Assembly (NCBI GenBank): GCA_033439265.1
Contig: JAVTVX010000004.1
Span: 12,289,701 to 12,353,700 of the forward strand
DNA: 64,000 bases
Source: Dillenia suffruticosa
Lineage: Eukaryota > Streptophyta > Magnoliopsida > Dilleniales > Dilleniaceae
Direction: 5' to 3'
Numbering within the stretch: the stretch's first letter is position 1; the number at the start of each line of letters is the position of its first letter. This document shows, one piece after another, positions 21,867-33,100 of the stretch. The notes below the pieces were generated by a model, which saw nothing but the letters and a program-made list of their open reading frames with translations, was not told the origin of the DNA and searched no databases. Both the position numbers and the translations under genes were made by a program.

Positions 21867-22160
21867 GTGCCTCCGTGCACCATGGGCAGAGGCCCCTGCT
21901 AGCCGCACAAGCCTAGAATCCCTTGCGGGCACAATCTCCTCTCATGCGGGCATAGTCTCCTGCTCATGCTGCCCTCGCCTACGCAGTCTCCTGCTCATGC
22001 TACCCCCATCCATGTATGGGCATTAGCCCGAGAACCCCTTTACGGGCACAGCCTCCTGATCATGCTGCCCCCACCCAGGCATGGGCATAAGCTCGGCAAT
22101 CCCTACCGGGCGTAGCCTGGTGCTCATGCTACCCCGGCGCAGTCATGGGCATAAACCCTG
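21867..22160. repeat. GC-rich degenerate tandem repeat at the element D target
   Basis: A GC-rich island in AT-rich surroundings. Units of about 60-65 bp contain GGGCATAAGC- or GGGCATTAGCCC-like and CTCATGCTGCCCCC-like motifs. The clearest copies start near 22018, 22082 and 22145. The 5' side of the same island lies before element D (16770-16830). Confidence 0.6.
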
Positions 22161-23112
22161 CAATAATAATCAGCAGTAGTGGTAAGTATGATAAGTAGTG
22201 GTAAGTAGTGGTAAGTAATTTTAATTTTCATCTGAATACTTCTCATCAATACAATCTGAATTCCATACATCTCTCAATTCTATCCGTTCAAGGTTTATTT
22301 ACGATTTTTTTGGCCTTGCTTTGATTAGTTTGCTTTGCGATGCTGATGGTCGTGAGATCTTCTCCATAATGTTGATTTGATCACTATTATGCTCAGACAT
22401 TAAAAGTTTCAAAAAATATTTCTTTCTCAAAAAATTTAGCTCCTGAAACCATCCAGCCATGAAAATTCATAAATTAATCATATCAGTCTAATTAAAATAA
22501 AAATAATGAAATGCAAAAAGAAAATATATATTCCTGAGTTGGTGTAGTCATTATTATATCTGGTTCCTAACCCTCCAAAAATCGCATAACAAATATTCCA
22601 CAATTATGCCTGTCAATGTAATTTATTTTATTTTAGTATGCATTTCAATTCCTCTTCTTTTTTTTTTTTTTTTGCATCTATACTGAATTTTAGAAAAGAC
22701 GACAATATACTTACGAATTAGGTTGCTGTGGAACTTTAACGTGTACAATTTGGGAGATACCCGAGGAGTTTTGATAAACCCTCTCAATACAATTTCTCTA
22801 TAAAAAAAGATAAATTTTTGAAAGCATGTATAAACAGTATGCAACTCTGTTCGATAATTAAGTATATTAAGAAAATACCATCAAACTGTGTATTTCCCGG
22901 TCTTCACGTGCCCGAAAGCTATAACCTGAGTCTAAAACATACATGATCCGCTTCTCCATGCAAATAGAGTAACAAAACCAGTGTTCTTTGAATATTACAG
23001 GTATGAAAACCTATTATGACAATATAATAATACGTCAATGGTTGATAGAAATAGATATAGAGTGATAGAAATATTAAGTGAGCTAAAGTAAATACACACC
23101 AGATTGCATGAT
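22161..23112. other. Intergenic, short GTGGTAAGTA repeat
   Basis: A short tandem repeat of GTGGTAAGTA-like decamers occurs at 22187-22222. The rest is AT-rich with a poly-T run near 22660. No coding potential was recognised. Confidence 0.4.
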
Positions 23113-24838
23113 TTAAAATGAACCCAAGTGCATTTGGTGACTGAATTTGAATTGACTAAGCGAATTGTTGCAGAGTCTTGTTAACATAACAGAGTGCATT
23201 TGCAATAGATGAGACTGAATTTGAATTGACTCCAACATTCGACTTGACTTTTGTATAAACATTTTCATTTCTGGTTTGGTGCCAATTTTCTACACAAATA
23301 TACATACATTGTAACATTCAAAAATTGCGGGATATGATAATAACTAGTAAATTGTACCTTCGTTTCTTCTCCGATTCTATCAGGATAATACAATTGCATT
23401 TCCTTCACTTCTTTGTTTTTTTCATCTTTTGATGGCAACAAACCCTATGGAAGAATAATGCAACATATAAGAATATGGAACAATAATGCAACATATATGA
23501 ATTATATACGGAGACAAATGCAGTTAACTTAATTAACTTACCTCTGCACGCTCAAAGACAAGCCTGCTATTTACACGCTCGCTAGTCCAATAGGCAATTG
23601 GTAGTTTGTTTTCTACACCACCCAAATTGCCGACTCTCATCTTCTCAAAGTAAAATATCTATATATACACATAATTCATATAAAATATTTAAAAACCTTG
23701 AATTCATATTAATAACATTAAATTAATTTTATTCAATATTGAAATTATAATTATGAACACCATAAGCAAGAATATACATCCACCAATTGCCCTCTTCTTC
23801 CTCTTCTCGTCTTCTCTTCCTCATGTCTGAAGAGCTTGAAATTGGCAAATCTCATCAGATAACCATTTTAATACAAAATCAGCCCGGTTATATAGACCCA
23901 CTTTATCCACATCAATGGTTGCCTTTAGGTGTCTGGAAGAAGGGAAGACACCTGTGGTAGGATATAAAAAGCATCCCAGAACGAAGAGTAAGAAGTAACG
24001 TTTAAATTTTGGGGAGGAGGCATCTTCCATGTGCATGTTCTGTTTCAACTCCATATGTTTTAGTTTCGAAAAATACTTTCTGATGTATGGAGACTCAACC
24101 AAAGATGAAGAGCCCAAAACTTCACATCCAATTGAAGTGATTTCTAAGATTCGTCCTATTTCCATAGGTGTCAGCTTAAAGTTTTGGTTTGGACGAACGC
24201 AAAGAAGTTTTTCCATTGGTTCCAATCTCATTATCAATTCTTCACACAATTTTTGGCTTAATATATCACAGCTAAGCTTCAAGATATTGCCAAACCCCAT
24301 ATGTTTTACCTCTTCTTTCATCTCATGACTAAGCGAAAGAATTACCTCCTTTAATTGCTTTGGAGAGCACCTCGTTTGAATCGGTGCCGGTGCAAGTGAT
24401 GCCATTGCTCTACTTAGTGTAAGTAATTTCTTTGTTTCTTTCACTTTGTTGTAGTTGTCTTTCTCCCCTTCCTTTAATTCCGTCCATTTTTCAATACTTT
24501 GACTCTATTCTTGCAATAATTTTTACATTATTATTAGTAATAATAATAAAATTATTAATATATGTAGACGAGGTTAGGTTTCATTACCTTACTCGCACGC
24601 AAGGCACTCCTCTTCTTCTTGTTCTTAGCCACTTCTTTCTTATTCTCTTCTGTATCTAGAAATGTAAATAACGTATATTAAATTTTTATAATTTATAACA
24701 TAAATCACTAAATCTCAAATCAATTACTAAAAATCCCTAAATACTCTAATAACTAATAACCATAAATAAGCTCAAAAAAATGATAAATACATTGGCGGAC
24801 AAACCTGTAAAAGCCTCATTATCAAAATAAACTGCCAT
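23113..24838 (-). CDS. Transposon-associated DUF1985-like protein, six exons
   Basis: Exons read on the minus strand: 24838-24805 (ATG, MAVYFDNEAFT), 24655-24588, 24471-23761 (or 23759), 23658-23542, 23444-23358 and 23289-23113. All junctions are GT-AG and the phases agree. The N-terminus is Lys-rich. Exon 3 carries the plant-specific motif set GFGNILKLSCDILSQKLCEE, FKLTPMEIGRILEI, FLLFVLGCFLYPTT and FVLKWLSDEICQFQ. This resembles the region that precedes ULP1-type proteases in transposon-borne plant genes (DUF1985-like). No His/Asp/Cys protease domain follows. One frame break near 23824 (stop at 23821-23823) precedes a basic-acidic stretch. It may be a decaying captured gene. Function is unknown. 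Confidence 0.6.
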
Positions 24839-25713
24839 TTGTAGTTCTGGTTCGAAATTTTCAAAATATTCAAAAATAATATCTTCAAATCTCTGCTCTT
24901 GGCCTCTCTGTTTTCAAAAATAGTTCTCGATTCTTCTTCTCTACCCTATCCTTATCTTCACTCTTCAGTCTTCACTCTTTATTCTTACTTTTTTCTTCTC
25001 CTCCTCCTCCGTTGTTCTCTCTTTCTCATCCTCCTCCCTCGTTCTCTCCCTCTCTCTGACTCAGTTCTTGCAACAAGTATTCTTTTACAAATCTAAGTTC
25101 GATGAACCATCAAAGTGAGTAATTTCACGAAGCAATGGTAGGAAATGCCGAAAAAAACTGAAATGGTGACAACATGTTACCGAGAAATGCTGAGCAATGT
25201 GGAGACATTACCATTATTTCACTACCATGGGATGAAATGCCTTTCACCGGATCAAATGGCTATCGTTGATGGGGTTCATAGGGTGTTGTGTTCTTCGGTG
25301 TTGTGAGCTGTGCGTGCTTAGGAACTCTTTGTTGAAAATGCGTGTGAGTTACATGTCTCCTTTTCTGATGACTTTGATTCCCAGCCATTGGATCAAACAA
25401 GATAATCAACAACCAACCCTAACCGTTGATGCTTTGCCCACTAACTTACCATCCATTACCATGACTTACCATCAATTAATACCAACCATCAATTACCATC
25501 GATTACCGTCATCCATCAATTGCTATTGGACAAAGCTTCTTGGCACGAATATCGGCGCCAACACCATATTTCCTTCCTTGTCTATTTCTTTTTTTTTTGT
25601 CAAAAAATCAAATCAAAAATCACAATTTATTTCATATGTCATTTCATTCATTTATTTGACATATACAAATACTTCTCTAATATTTCTATCTTTACTTCTA
25701 CAAAACAAAAAAA
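24839..25713. other. Region between DUF1985-like gene and CACTA transposase
   Basis: The first 200 bases are TC-rich on the plus strand (GA-rich on the gene strand) and fit a 5' leader of the minus-strand gene. From 25440 to 25505 the motif TTACCATCAATTA or close variants recurs. Its reverse complement recurs near 30085-30150, beyond the transposase, as expected for subterminal repeats of a CACTA element. No exact CACTA terminus was located. Confidence 0.45.
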
Positions 25714-26100
25714 ATGGAGAGGTCGTAGATGTATTCTAAATCAAGAGGTAGTGATGAATATATTAGCGGGATTAATGTTTTTCTTGAATTTGCATCGATA
25801 AATATTCAATCTATAGATGGCAAGATATCATGTCCTTGTGTTAAATACTTCAACACAATGAGATTCGCTACACACACAGTGTTCAACCACTTATTACGCC
25901 ATGGATTTCAACGTGGTTATCAGAAGTGGATATTTCATGAAGAGATGTTGCAACATCGAAATCTCATCAATCTGAGGAGACCAACCACAATCCATCCTAC
26001 GTAACCAACCATGATCCATTGATTAGTAAGACTGACATTTTGTTTGATCACAACATGTATGGCATGCTACATGATACATTCACACATTTACATAATCCTC

Positions 26101-26591
26101 TGTTGAAATAAAGGACAATTAGGGTTTATGTCCTAAGGGAATGAAGTCTAAATGTATAGTTTTAATTTGGGTAGATTTTTCATTCTCATTGTAATCCCTT
26201 TAAGGTTTCTAAGTTGGGCCCTAAATGGGCTTTGCCCGGATTGTTCAGCAAATGGGGGACCAACAGGTCCCCCAACGGCTAGCAAAAATAGCCGTTGGGG
26301 CTGTCCCCAACGGCTAGCAAAAATAGCCGTTGGGGCTGTCCCCAACGGCTAGTAAAACTAGCCGTTGGGGACAGCCCCAACGGCCAAAATTGGAGAGGGC
26401 ACAATGCCCTCTCCTCTCTCTCTTTTCTTATCTCCTTGCCCCTCTTCTTGTTCTCTATAAATAGGGCTTATATGTTTCTTTGGAAGGTATGAAAAACATG
26501 CCTTCATTGCATGTAAACTCTCTTTGATTTCTCAATTAAATTCTTGAAGTTTCTTTCTTCATTCTTAGCTTGCTATATTTAAATTTCATTA
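26101..26591 (+). mobile_element. Solo LTR of a copia family related to element C
   Basis: Starts TGTTGAAATAAAGG, has TATA box CTATAAATAG near 26454, and ends about 26591. It is flanked by TCCTC (26096-26100 and 26592-26596). The transposase frame joins across it (HNP then QPNSHETE). It shares the U3 plan of element C: a TGGGGGAC-like hairpin, then repeats of AGCCGTTGGGG stem-loops (26270-26385), then GGAGAGGG. It arose by recombination between the two LTRs of a full element. Confidence 0.85.
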
Positions 26592-28531
26592 TCCTCAACC
26601 AAATTCTCATGAAACTGAACCAACTAAACAGTTGTATTTTCATGAATTACTGAAAAATGCCAAAAAACCAGTCTATCCAAATTCTAAATATACCATGCTT
26701 ACAACTATTATGCACTTATACCATTTAAATTATTTGTCCGGGTGGAGTAATAAATCCTTCTCTGTATTGTTAGCGTTTCTAGGAGAATTGTTGCCTGATG
26801 GAAATATATTGCCAAAAAGTTACCCTCAAGTGAAGAAAGCAATTTCAGTTTTAGGGCTGGGATATGAGAAAATACATGCTTGTTCTAATGATTGTATGTT
26901 GTACTGGAAAGATAGAGATAAAGACGATGCTTGTTATATATGTGGTGCTTCGAGATGGAAACGAAATGGAGATAAAGCAGATGGAGATCAAGGAGATCAA
27001 GATGGGGGAAAAAAAACCAGCCAAAATATTGAGATGGTTTCCATTAATTCCTAGATTGCAAAGACTATTTACGTGTGCAAAAACTGTTGCTTCGATGAGA
27101 TGGCATTATGATCAGAGAACAGAGGAAGGACTCTTAAGACACCCAGTTGATTCACCTATATGGAAAAAGTTTGATTCCTTGTACCCTCATTTCTCAGCTG
27201 ACTCAAGAAATATTCGCTTAGGATTAACAGCAGACTGTTTCAATCCATTCAAAACAATGAATGTTACATGTAGCACTTGGCCAGTGATAATAATACCATA
27301 TAATCTACTTCCTTGGTTGTGCATGAAATCTACCAACTTTATACTCACATTACTTATTCTTGGTCCTAAAAGTCCCGGTGATAAGATAGATGTGTACATG
27401 CAACCACTAATGGCGGAGCTAAAAGAAATATGGTACAAAGGCGTTAATACTTTTGATTCTTCAGTTGGGGAAAACTTTAAAATGTATGCGGCATTGTTGT
27501 AGACCATTAATGACTTCCCGACATATGCTAATTTGTCTGGATGGAGTACAAAAGGTAGATTTGCATGTCTAATATGTGGATACAATACATGTTCTCAATG
27601 GTTATATCATGGCCGGAAGTATTCTTATATGGGGCATAGAAGATAGTTGGAATTAACTCATCCATTCAGATATGATAAACACTCTTTCGATGGGATAGAG
27701 GAATTTAGAGTTGCTCTCAAACCACTAACCGGAGCCAATGTTTTGCAAGAATTAGATAAGATTGACTTAACATGTCCCAATGAAATACAGGATGGAAAAA
27801 GAAGAGTATATTGTTTGATTTACCTTACTGGCATAATGTTTTGATCAGACACAATATTGACATGATGCATACAGAGAAGAATTGTTTTGATGCAATTGTT
27901 GGCACAATTCTTGGACAACAAGGAAAGTCTAAGGATAATTATAAAACTAGATTTGATCTTGAAGACATGAGAATAAGAAGGGATCTACATGTACTTAAAC
28001 AACCTAACTCTACAAACCTATTTCTACCCAAAGCATGTTACCAAATGACTGTGCACGAGAAAGATGCATTTCTGAAGGTTTTGAAGAATTTAAAACTTCC
28101 TGACGAATGCTCCACTAATATATCCAGATGTGTTCAACTTAAGCAGAGAAAGCTGATAGGTTTAAAGAGTTATGACTGTCACGTTTTAATGCAAAAGCTT
28201 ATTCCCATAGCAATTTGTGGATCACTACCCGATAATGTTGCCTCTATTATCATTAAAATTTGTAACATTTTTAAATGTCTTTACTCTAGGGTCTAGACCC
28301 ACAAGAACTTGAACGATTAGAGGCATTGGTTCCACAAATTATGTGTGAACTTGAAATGATTTTCCCTCCTTCATTTTTTACTAGCATGATACACTTGATT
28401 GTGCACTTGACAAATGAAGCAAGGATTGGTGGACCAGTGACATATAGGTGGATGTATCCGGTAGAAAGGTACTTTTTCAATATTTTATTTTAAACTGTTC
28501 ATTTCATGTAATTGACTATATGTAATATTGT

Positions 28532-28537
<6 letters not shown>

Positions 28538-28564
<27 letters not shown>
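28538..28564. repeat. TA microsatellite in transposase intron
   Basis: A pure run of TA dinucleotides just before the intron acceptor ATGCAG. Confidence 0.9.
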
Positions 28565-28566
<2 letters not shown>

Positions 28567-29989
28567 GATATTTGTTTTAACTCAAGTCCTATGTCCATAA
28601 CAGAGCACAGCCTGAAGGTTCAATCACAGAAGGGTACATAGCAAACGAGTGCTTGCTGTTCTGTTCAAGATATTTAGAGGGAGTTGAAACAAGATTTAAT
28701 CGTTCATTGCGGAATGATGACAACCAAATTTCATTTCCAGAAGAAGAGTTCACTATTGGAAGACCTTTGGGAATAAGGACACGTAAAAGACATAAAAGAA
28801 AAAAAGAATCTCAAATTCGTCTTGATGAAAAATCATTGGAGCAATGTCATAGATACATACTATTCAACAGTGCATCAATTGCCTCATTCAGAGTGTAAGT
28901 ATACATTCTAACAATATTATAATAATAATGTATATCTATTTTAAAGTCTAATATTATCTATTGTTTTATGTGAAGGGAATATTTGCAACATGTTCAAAGA
29001 ACGAATCGTGGGAAGAAATTGAATACTTTCCAAATTGATAAACTTCTTACCAAAGACTTTAGTAGTTGGTTCAGTCGTCGTGTAAGTATATCAATGTCAA
29101 TAGCCAATCATTTGTATTGTTCTGAATTTCAGTCTTTTCGTATTTTTAACTTTAAACATTTTCTTTTCTAGGCTCTAAATCCAAAATACTCTGAAGAGAT
29201 TACAGATGAAATTAAATAGATTGCTCATGGACCATATCCATTGGTTAGAAGTTACAATGGATATTTAATCAATGGATATCGATTTCATGTAAAAGATCAC
29301 AAGAATTGCCTTCAAACTCAGAATTCAGGTGTTGTTGTGGTAGTGGATGACATTAATTATGCAAGTGCGAATGATAAAAGGCCCACCAAAGGTAAAGTTA
29401 ATTATTATGGAATGTTACGGTAAATTATTCAAGTAAACTATAATGGGATGTATACCTTTGTGTTATTTCGCTGTGATTGGGTCGATTTTCAACGAGGATG
29501 CAAGAAAAATAGATTTGGCTCTACACTTTTAAATTTTTCCTATCTAAACCATATGGGTACAAATTTGCTAGACGATCCTTATGTGCTGGTATCCCAGGCA
29601 AAGAAGGTATTTTATGTGGTTGATGAAAGAAATAAATGATGGCTTGTTGTAAAACATGTCAAAGTTAGAGATGAATTCGACATGGGTGATGCAAACCTGA
29701 ATCAACATCTAAATTCGGAAAGCAACCCCTCAGCCAACCAGGTTTGGGTTTGGACTAATCTTGAAGATGAAGATGGAGGAGATGAATTAACACACATGTA
29801 TGACGATGATGATGAGGTTGATAGAGTAGGATGGAATGCCTATACGTATGAAATGTAATATAATGTAACGACATTTTATTGATGTGATCATTTATTTTAT
29901 TTTTCCTCTTTTCTTATTCTTATTCCGATTCATAATAAAAATAAGAAATATTAAGTTTAATATGAAACCATAATTTTTTTATATGATAA

Positions 29990-30180
29990 TAATATATGCA
30001 TGATAACAAGTGATAATAGTTGAATGATATGATAACAAGTGATAATAGGTAAATAAGTGGGCAATAATAACATAGAGATCCCCTATAATTGATGGTAACA
30101 AGTGATAAAGCAAGTTAACAAGTGATAATAATATGTAATTGATGGTAATAAGTGATAAAACAAGGTAACAAGTGGTAACA
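29990..30180. repeat. Subterminal repeats of the CACTA element, 3' side
   Basis: At least five copies of TAACAAGTGATAA or close variants, mixed with two copies of TAATTGATGGTAA. Clustered short repeats of this kind are where CACTA transposases bind. The cluster stops near 30180. Confidence 0.65.
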
Positions 30181-33100
30181 ACTCCTAAAATTAAATATAG
30201 TAATAGTTTATCTTATGATATATTATTAATTACATGATTTCATATTAATAATTATGAATATTATATAAATCAATGTTAATTAATATTAACAATTGAAAAA
30301 TTAAAAATAAAACGATATGCCTATGTGCCCAAGCCTATTACTATATATTACTATATATTACAATCTATTATTATATTAGATTTTATATTATAGTTTTAAA
30401 TATTGTTATTGGTATAGGTATATTAGTATTATTTAACTACTAGCATATACATAACCTGACACATTTTATACTCATACAATTATATAGTTAAGAATTAAAT
30501 ACTATTCACCATATATATTACTATTACATTCTAAAATCACTACTATATTTTATTATGATGTATTACTATATATTGTTATATATGACTATATGTTACTATA
30601 TGTTATTACTATATACTATGCAATTTGCCCAATTTGAAATAACCACACAAGTGATATTTAAAATAAGCAATTTGGATAACTAAAGTAATATTTTTATATG
30701 AATCAACAAAATTTCACAAAAATTGAAGGATTCTTATTTGGTATCAATATTATATAATTATATATAAATTAATTTATACAAAACCGAATGACAACATTAT
30801 TATTATTTTGAATTTCAAAGTTCATATTTAAATTACACATACATTAATTAATTATTAAATTATTAAAAAAGATTAGGTAATTACGCTATTTCATAAAATT
30901 TTGGTTATATTAGCTTTTGGTGATAAAAATTTAAATGGAAATTAATCAAATCATAAATTTTAATTTAAATGTTTGATCCGGTAAAAATCCTAAAAATTCC
31001 ATTAATTTACACGGTAACAAGTTATAAAAAATATATAAACTTAAGACATTTGACCAACTAAAAAATTTAAAAGAATTTAATGACTAAAAGTATGAAAATT
31101 ATGAGCAAATTTTATATTTCTTATCTTTATTTTACAAAACACAATTCACCCCCCTTGGATTGCATTTGGATTGCTTAGCTGGTAAATCAGTGTATGAGCA
31201 ATGATACAAGATGATTTCTTGTTCATTTGTGTAATTATATAATTTATAGTACAACTAGAGATATAATGTGAGATGCATGTTTTATTCATTTATTTTTTTG
31301 TAAAATTAAAACAATATCTAATAATGGTCATGTATGCTCTCAATTATTTGTACGTTATGATGCACTTGAATGCTTGAAAAGTATGCTTTTACCTTCTGAT
31401 TTTTAGCATCACTTTATCTCGGCCAACCTTACAGAACCAAAATTATCCGAACCTCCTTGCGCGCCTCTCATTGTAAACCACGCAAGACGAAGATTAACTG
31501 AAAACTAGTGACTTTCTTTTTTGGTTCTTTTCTTGGCTGTTATGAATCAAGATCAACTTGGAGTTTTTGTACAATCGGTAGACCTGCTTAGAAGAAGATT
31601 AGAGTTTGTGCAAAGGATGAAAAGCCAGCATAGAAATGAGATTTGTAAGTCTAGGATGATGTCAGAATTACCAAGTTCCATGATCTCATTTACTGCTAGT
31701 GAGGCTATGAGGTTATGAGATTATTAAGAAGGATATAGACTTATTAATGCTATGCTTAAAAAGCTTGATAACTATTGAGGTCTCTAAGTTTCTGAGATGA
31801 TTTAAGTGATTTATGATCCAATTCGATAAATGGATGTTCATATCGACTATTTTAAATGGATGCGATCGTGATAATACTATTGTCCGAAGCAATACATGAT
31901 GATTTGATTGTATGGCATATGAGAAATGATAGTAGCATATAATGGTCTCTGGTTTCGGGGTAGCACAAGTTAATCTTTTGTTATGTAATGGCATTAGTTG
32001 CGAGGTTAATGATATCTAACTGCCCTCTCTTCCGATGTTACAAAACCCCTCTTATGTTATACGTGGGCTCCAAGGAAAGTGCCTATTCATTTTGTCTGTG
32101 AGATCAACGAACAGAAAATGTTTGTAGATGCCGCCAGCTATTTTTTTTTTTTTTTTTGGGTTTTCCGATAACGATATTCAGAAGTATATTCCGAATAATC
32201 CAATTTGAATATCTATAAAGACTATTTAAAGAAAACTCTCATAATATAGTTCTTTCCATTTTCAAGTTTCAAACATGAGACTTGATTAACAGATTTAACA
32301 TCTCATCTCGTTCCACTAAATTAACTATCCAGATTCATGTTAAACTATGATTGTATATGACATGATAATGACCCACAATGAGAATTATATTTTTCTAAAT
32401 ATGTGAAATGTTGATTGCTGCAGTGATTAGTGTACAAGTGACCCGTTAGTTCAAAGATTTGACTCGATTAGGTGGATCACTGTCACCATTTCCGAAAGCT
32501 TTCGCAAATATATGTTTTGTCCGTGTAAAGCTGGCACATGGTGGGGGCAGCTGATTCTTACAGGAGTGAACGGAACCAAGTGTTCTATGCAAAAAAGAAG
32601 CGCAACACTTACCTGTTGATTTAGTTTGGGCTCACCAGGTTTACAGCTCGTATCCTGGGACAATGCTTATATTTTGAGAAAAAAGCTCTTATTTACAATA
32701 TTCAGGGGCTTGTTCCCAAAAGCGACTTCAGGAATTTGGTATAAGGTATAGTCTCAAAGAGAAGGCTGGATTGTTAATCTCTCATGTACAAAAGTGCCTG
32801 TGCAGCGGGTAGGGTATCCCACTTCTTTATAACATGCACGAAGGAATGAGAATGCTCTTTTTTCATGTACTCCCACCTAATCTGAACACAACATTCTTGA
32901 CAGCCCTCACCCGCCAAACACCAAACAGCCGGCCAAGAAGAGTGCTTCCATTGTCTAATTATCATTTCCCCAAATCAAGGCCTGTAATGCATATGCTTGT
33001 TTCCAGAAAAATGTTTAGAGTAGGGGAAACAAAATGGTTATCCCGAAACAAACAACATAAATATCAAGACCTGAATCTATGCCGAAAGAAAGAATATAGG

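Larger units (their letters stand above)
25714..29858 (+). pseudogene. CACTA transposase (TNP2-like), decayed
   Basis: Domains in order: transposase-associated N-terminal domain (CPCVKYFNTMRFATHTVFNH near 25830), Transposase_21 core (27050-28290; RLFTCAKTVASMRWHYDQRT, RLGLTADCFNPF, DLPYWHNVLIRHNIDMMHTE), then DUF4218-like (GPVTYRWMYPVER near 28430) and DUF4216-like (FRCDWVDFQRGC near 29465). The C-terminus is acidic, with a stop at 29856-29858. Three GT-AG introns are recognisable (about 28469-28567, 28897-28977 and 29081-29172). Stops occur at 25726, 26002, 27500, 27644, 28577, 29217 and 29638, with a frameshift near 27800 and a solo LTR at 26101-26591. The protein would have cut and joined the element ends. 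It is now dead. Confidence 0.9.
25436..30180 (+). mobile_element. CACTA (En/Spm-type) DNA transposon, limits approximate
   Basis: The core is the transposase relic 25714-29858. Outward of it lie inverted subterminal motifs: TTACCATCAATTA-like copies at about 25440-25505 and TAATTGATGGTAA at 30085-30150. The CACTA terminal inverted repeat and 3-bp duplication were not found, so the ends are placed on the repeats only. The minus-strand gene at 23-25 kb may or may not be inside it. Confidence 0.6.

Noticed and set aside
22187..22222. CACTA terminus at the GTAGTGG repeats
   Set aside because: GTAGTG occurs in a short tandem repeat without the expected inverted partner or a 3-bp duplication; too weak to call.
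25266..25739. 157-codon open frame upstream of the CACTA transposase
   Set aside because: Low-complexity translation of TTACCATCAATT-type repeats. It overlaps the subterminal repeat region and the true transposase start in another frame.
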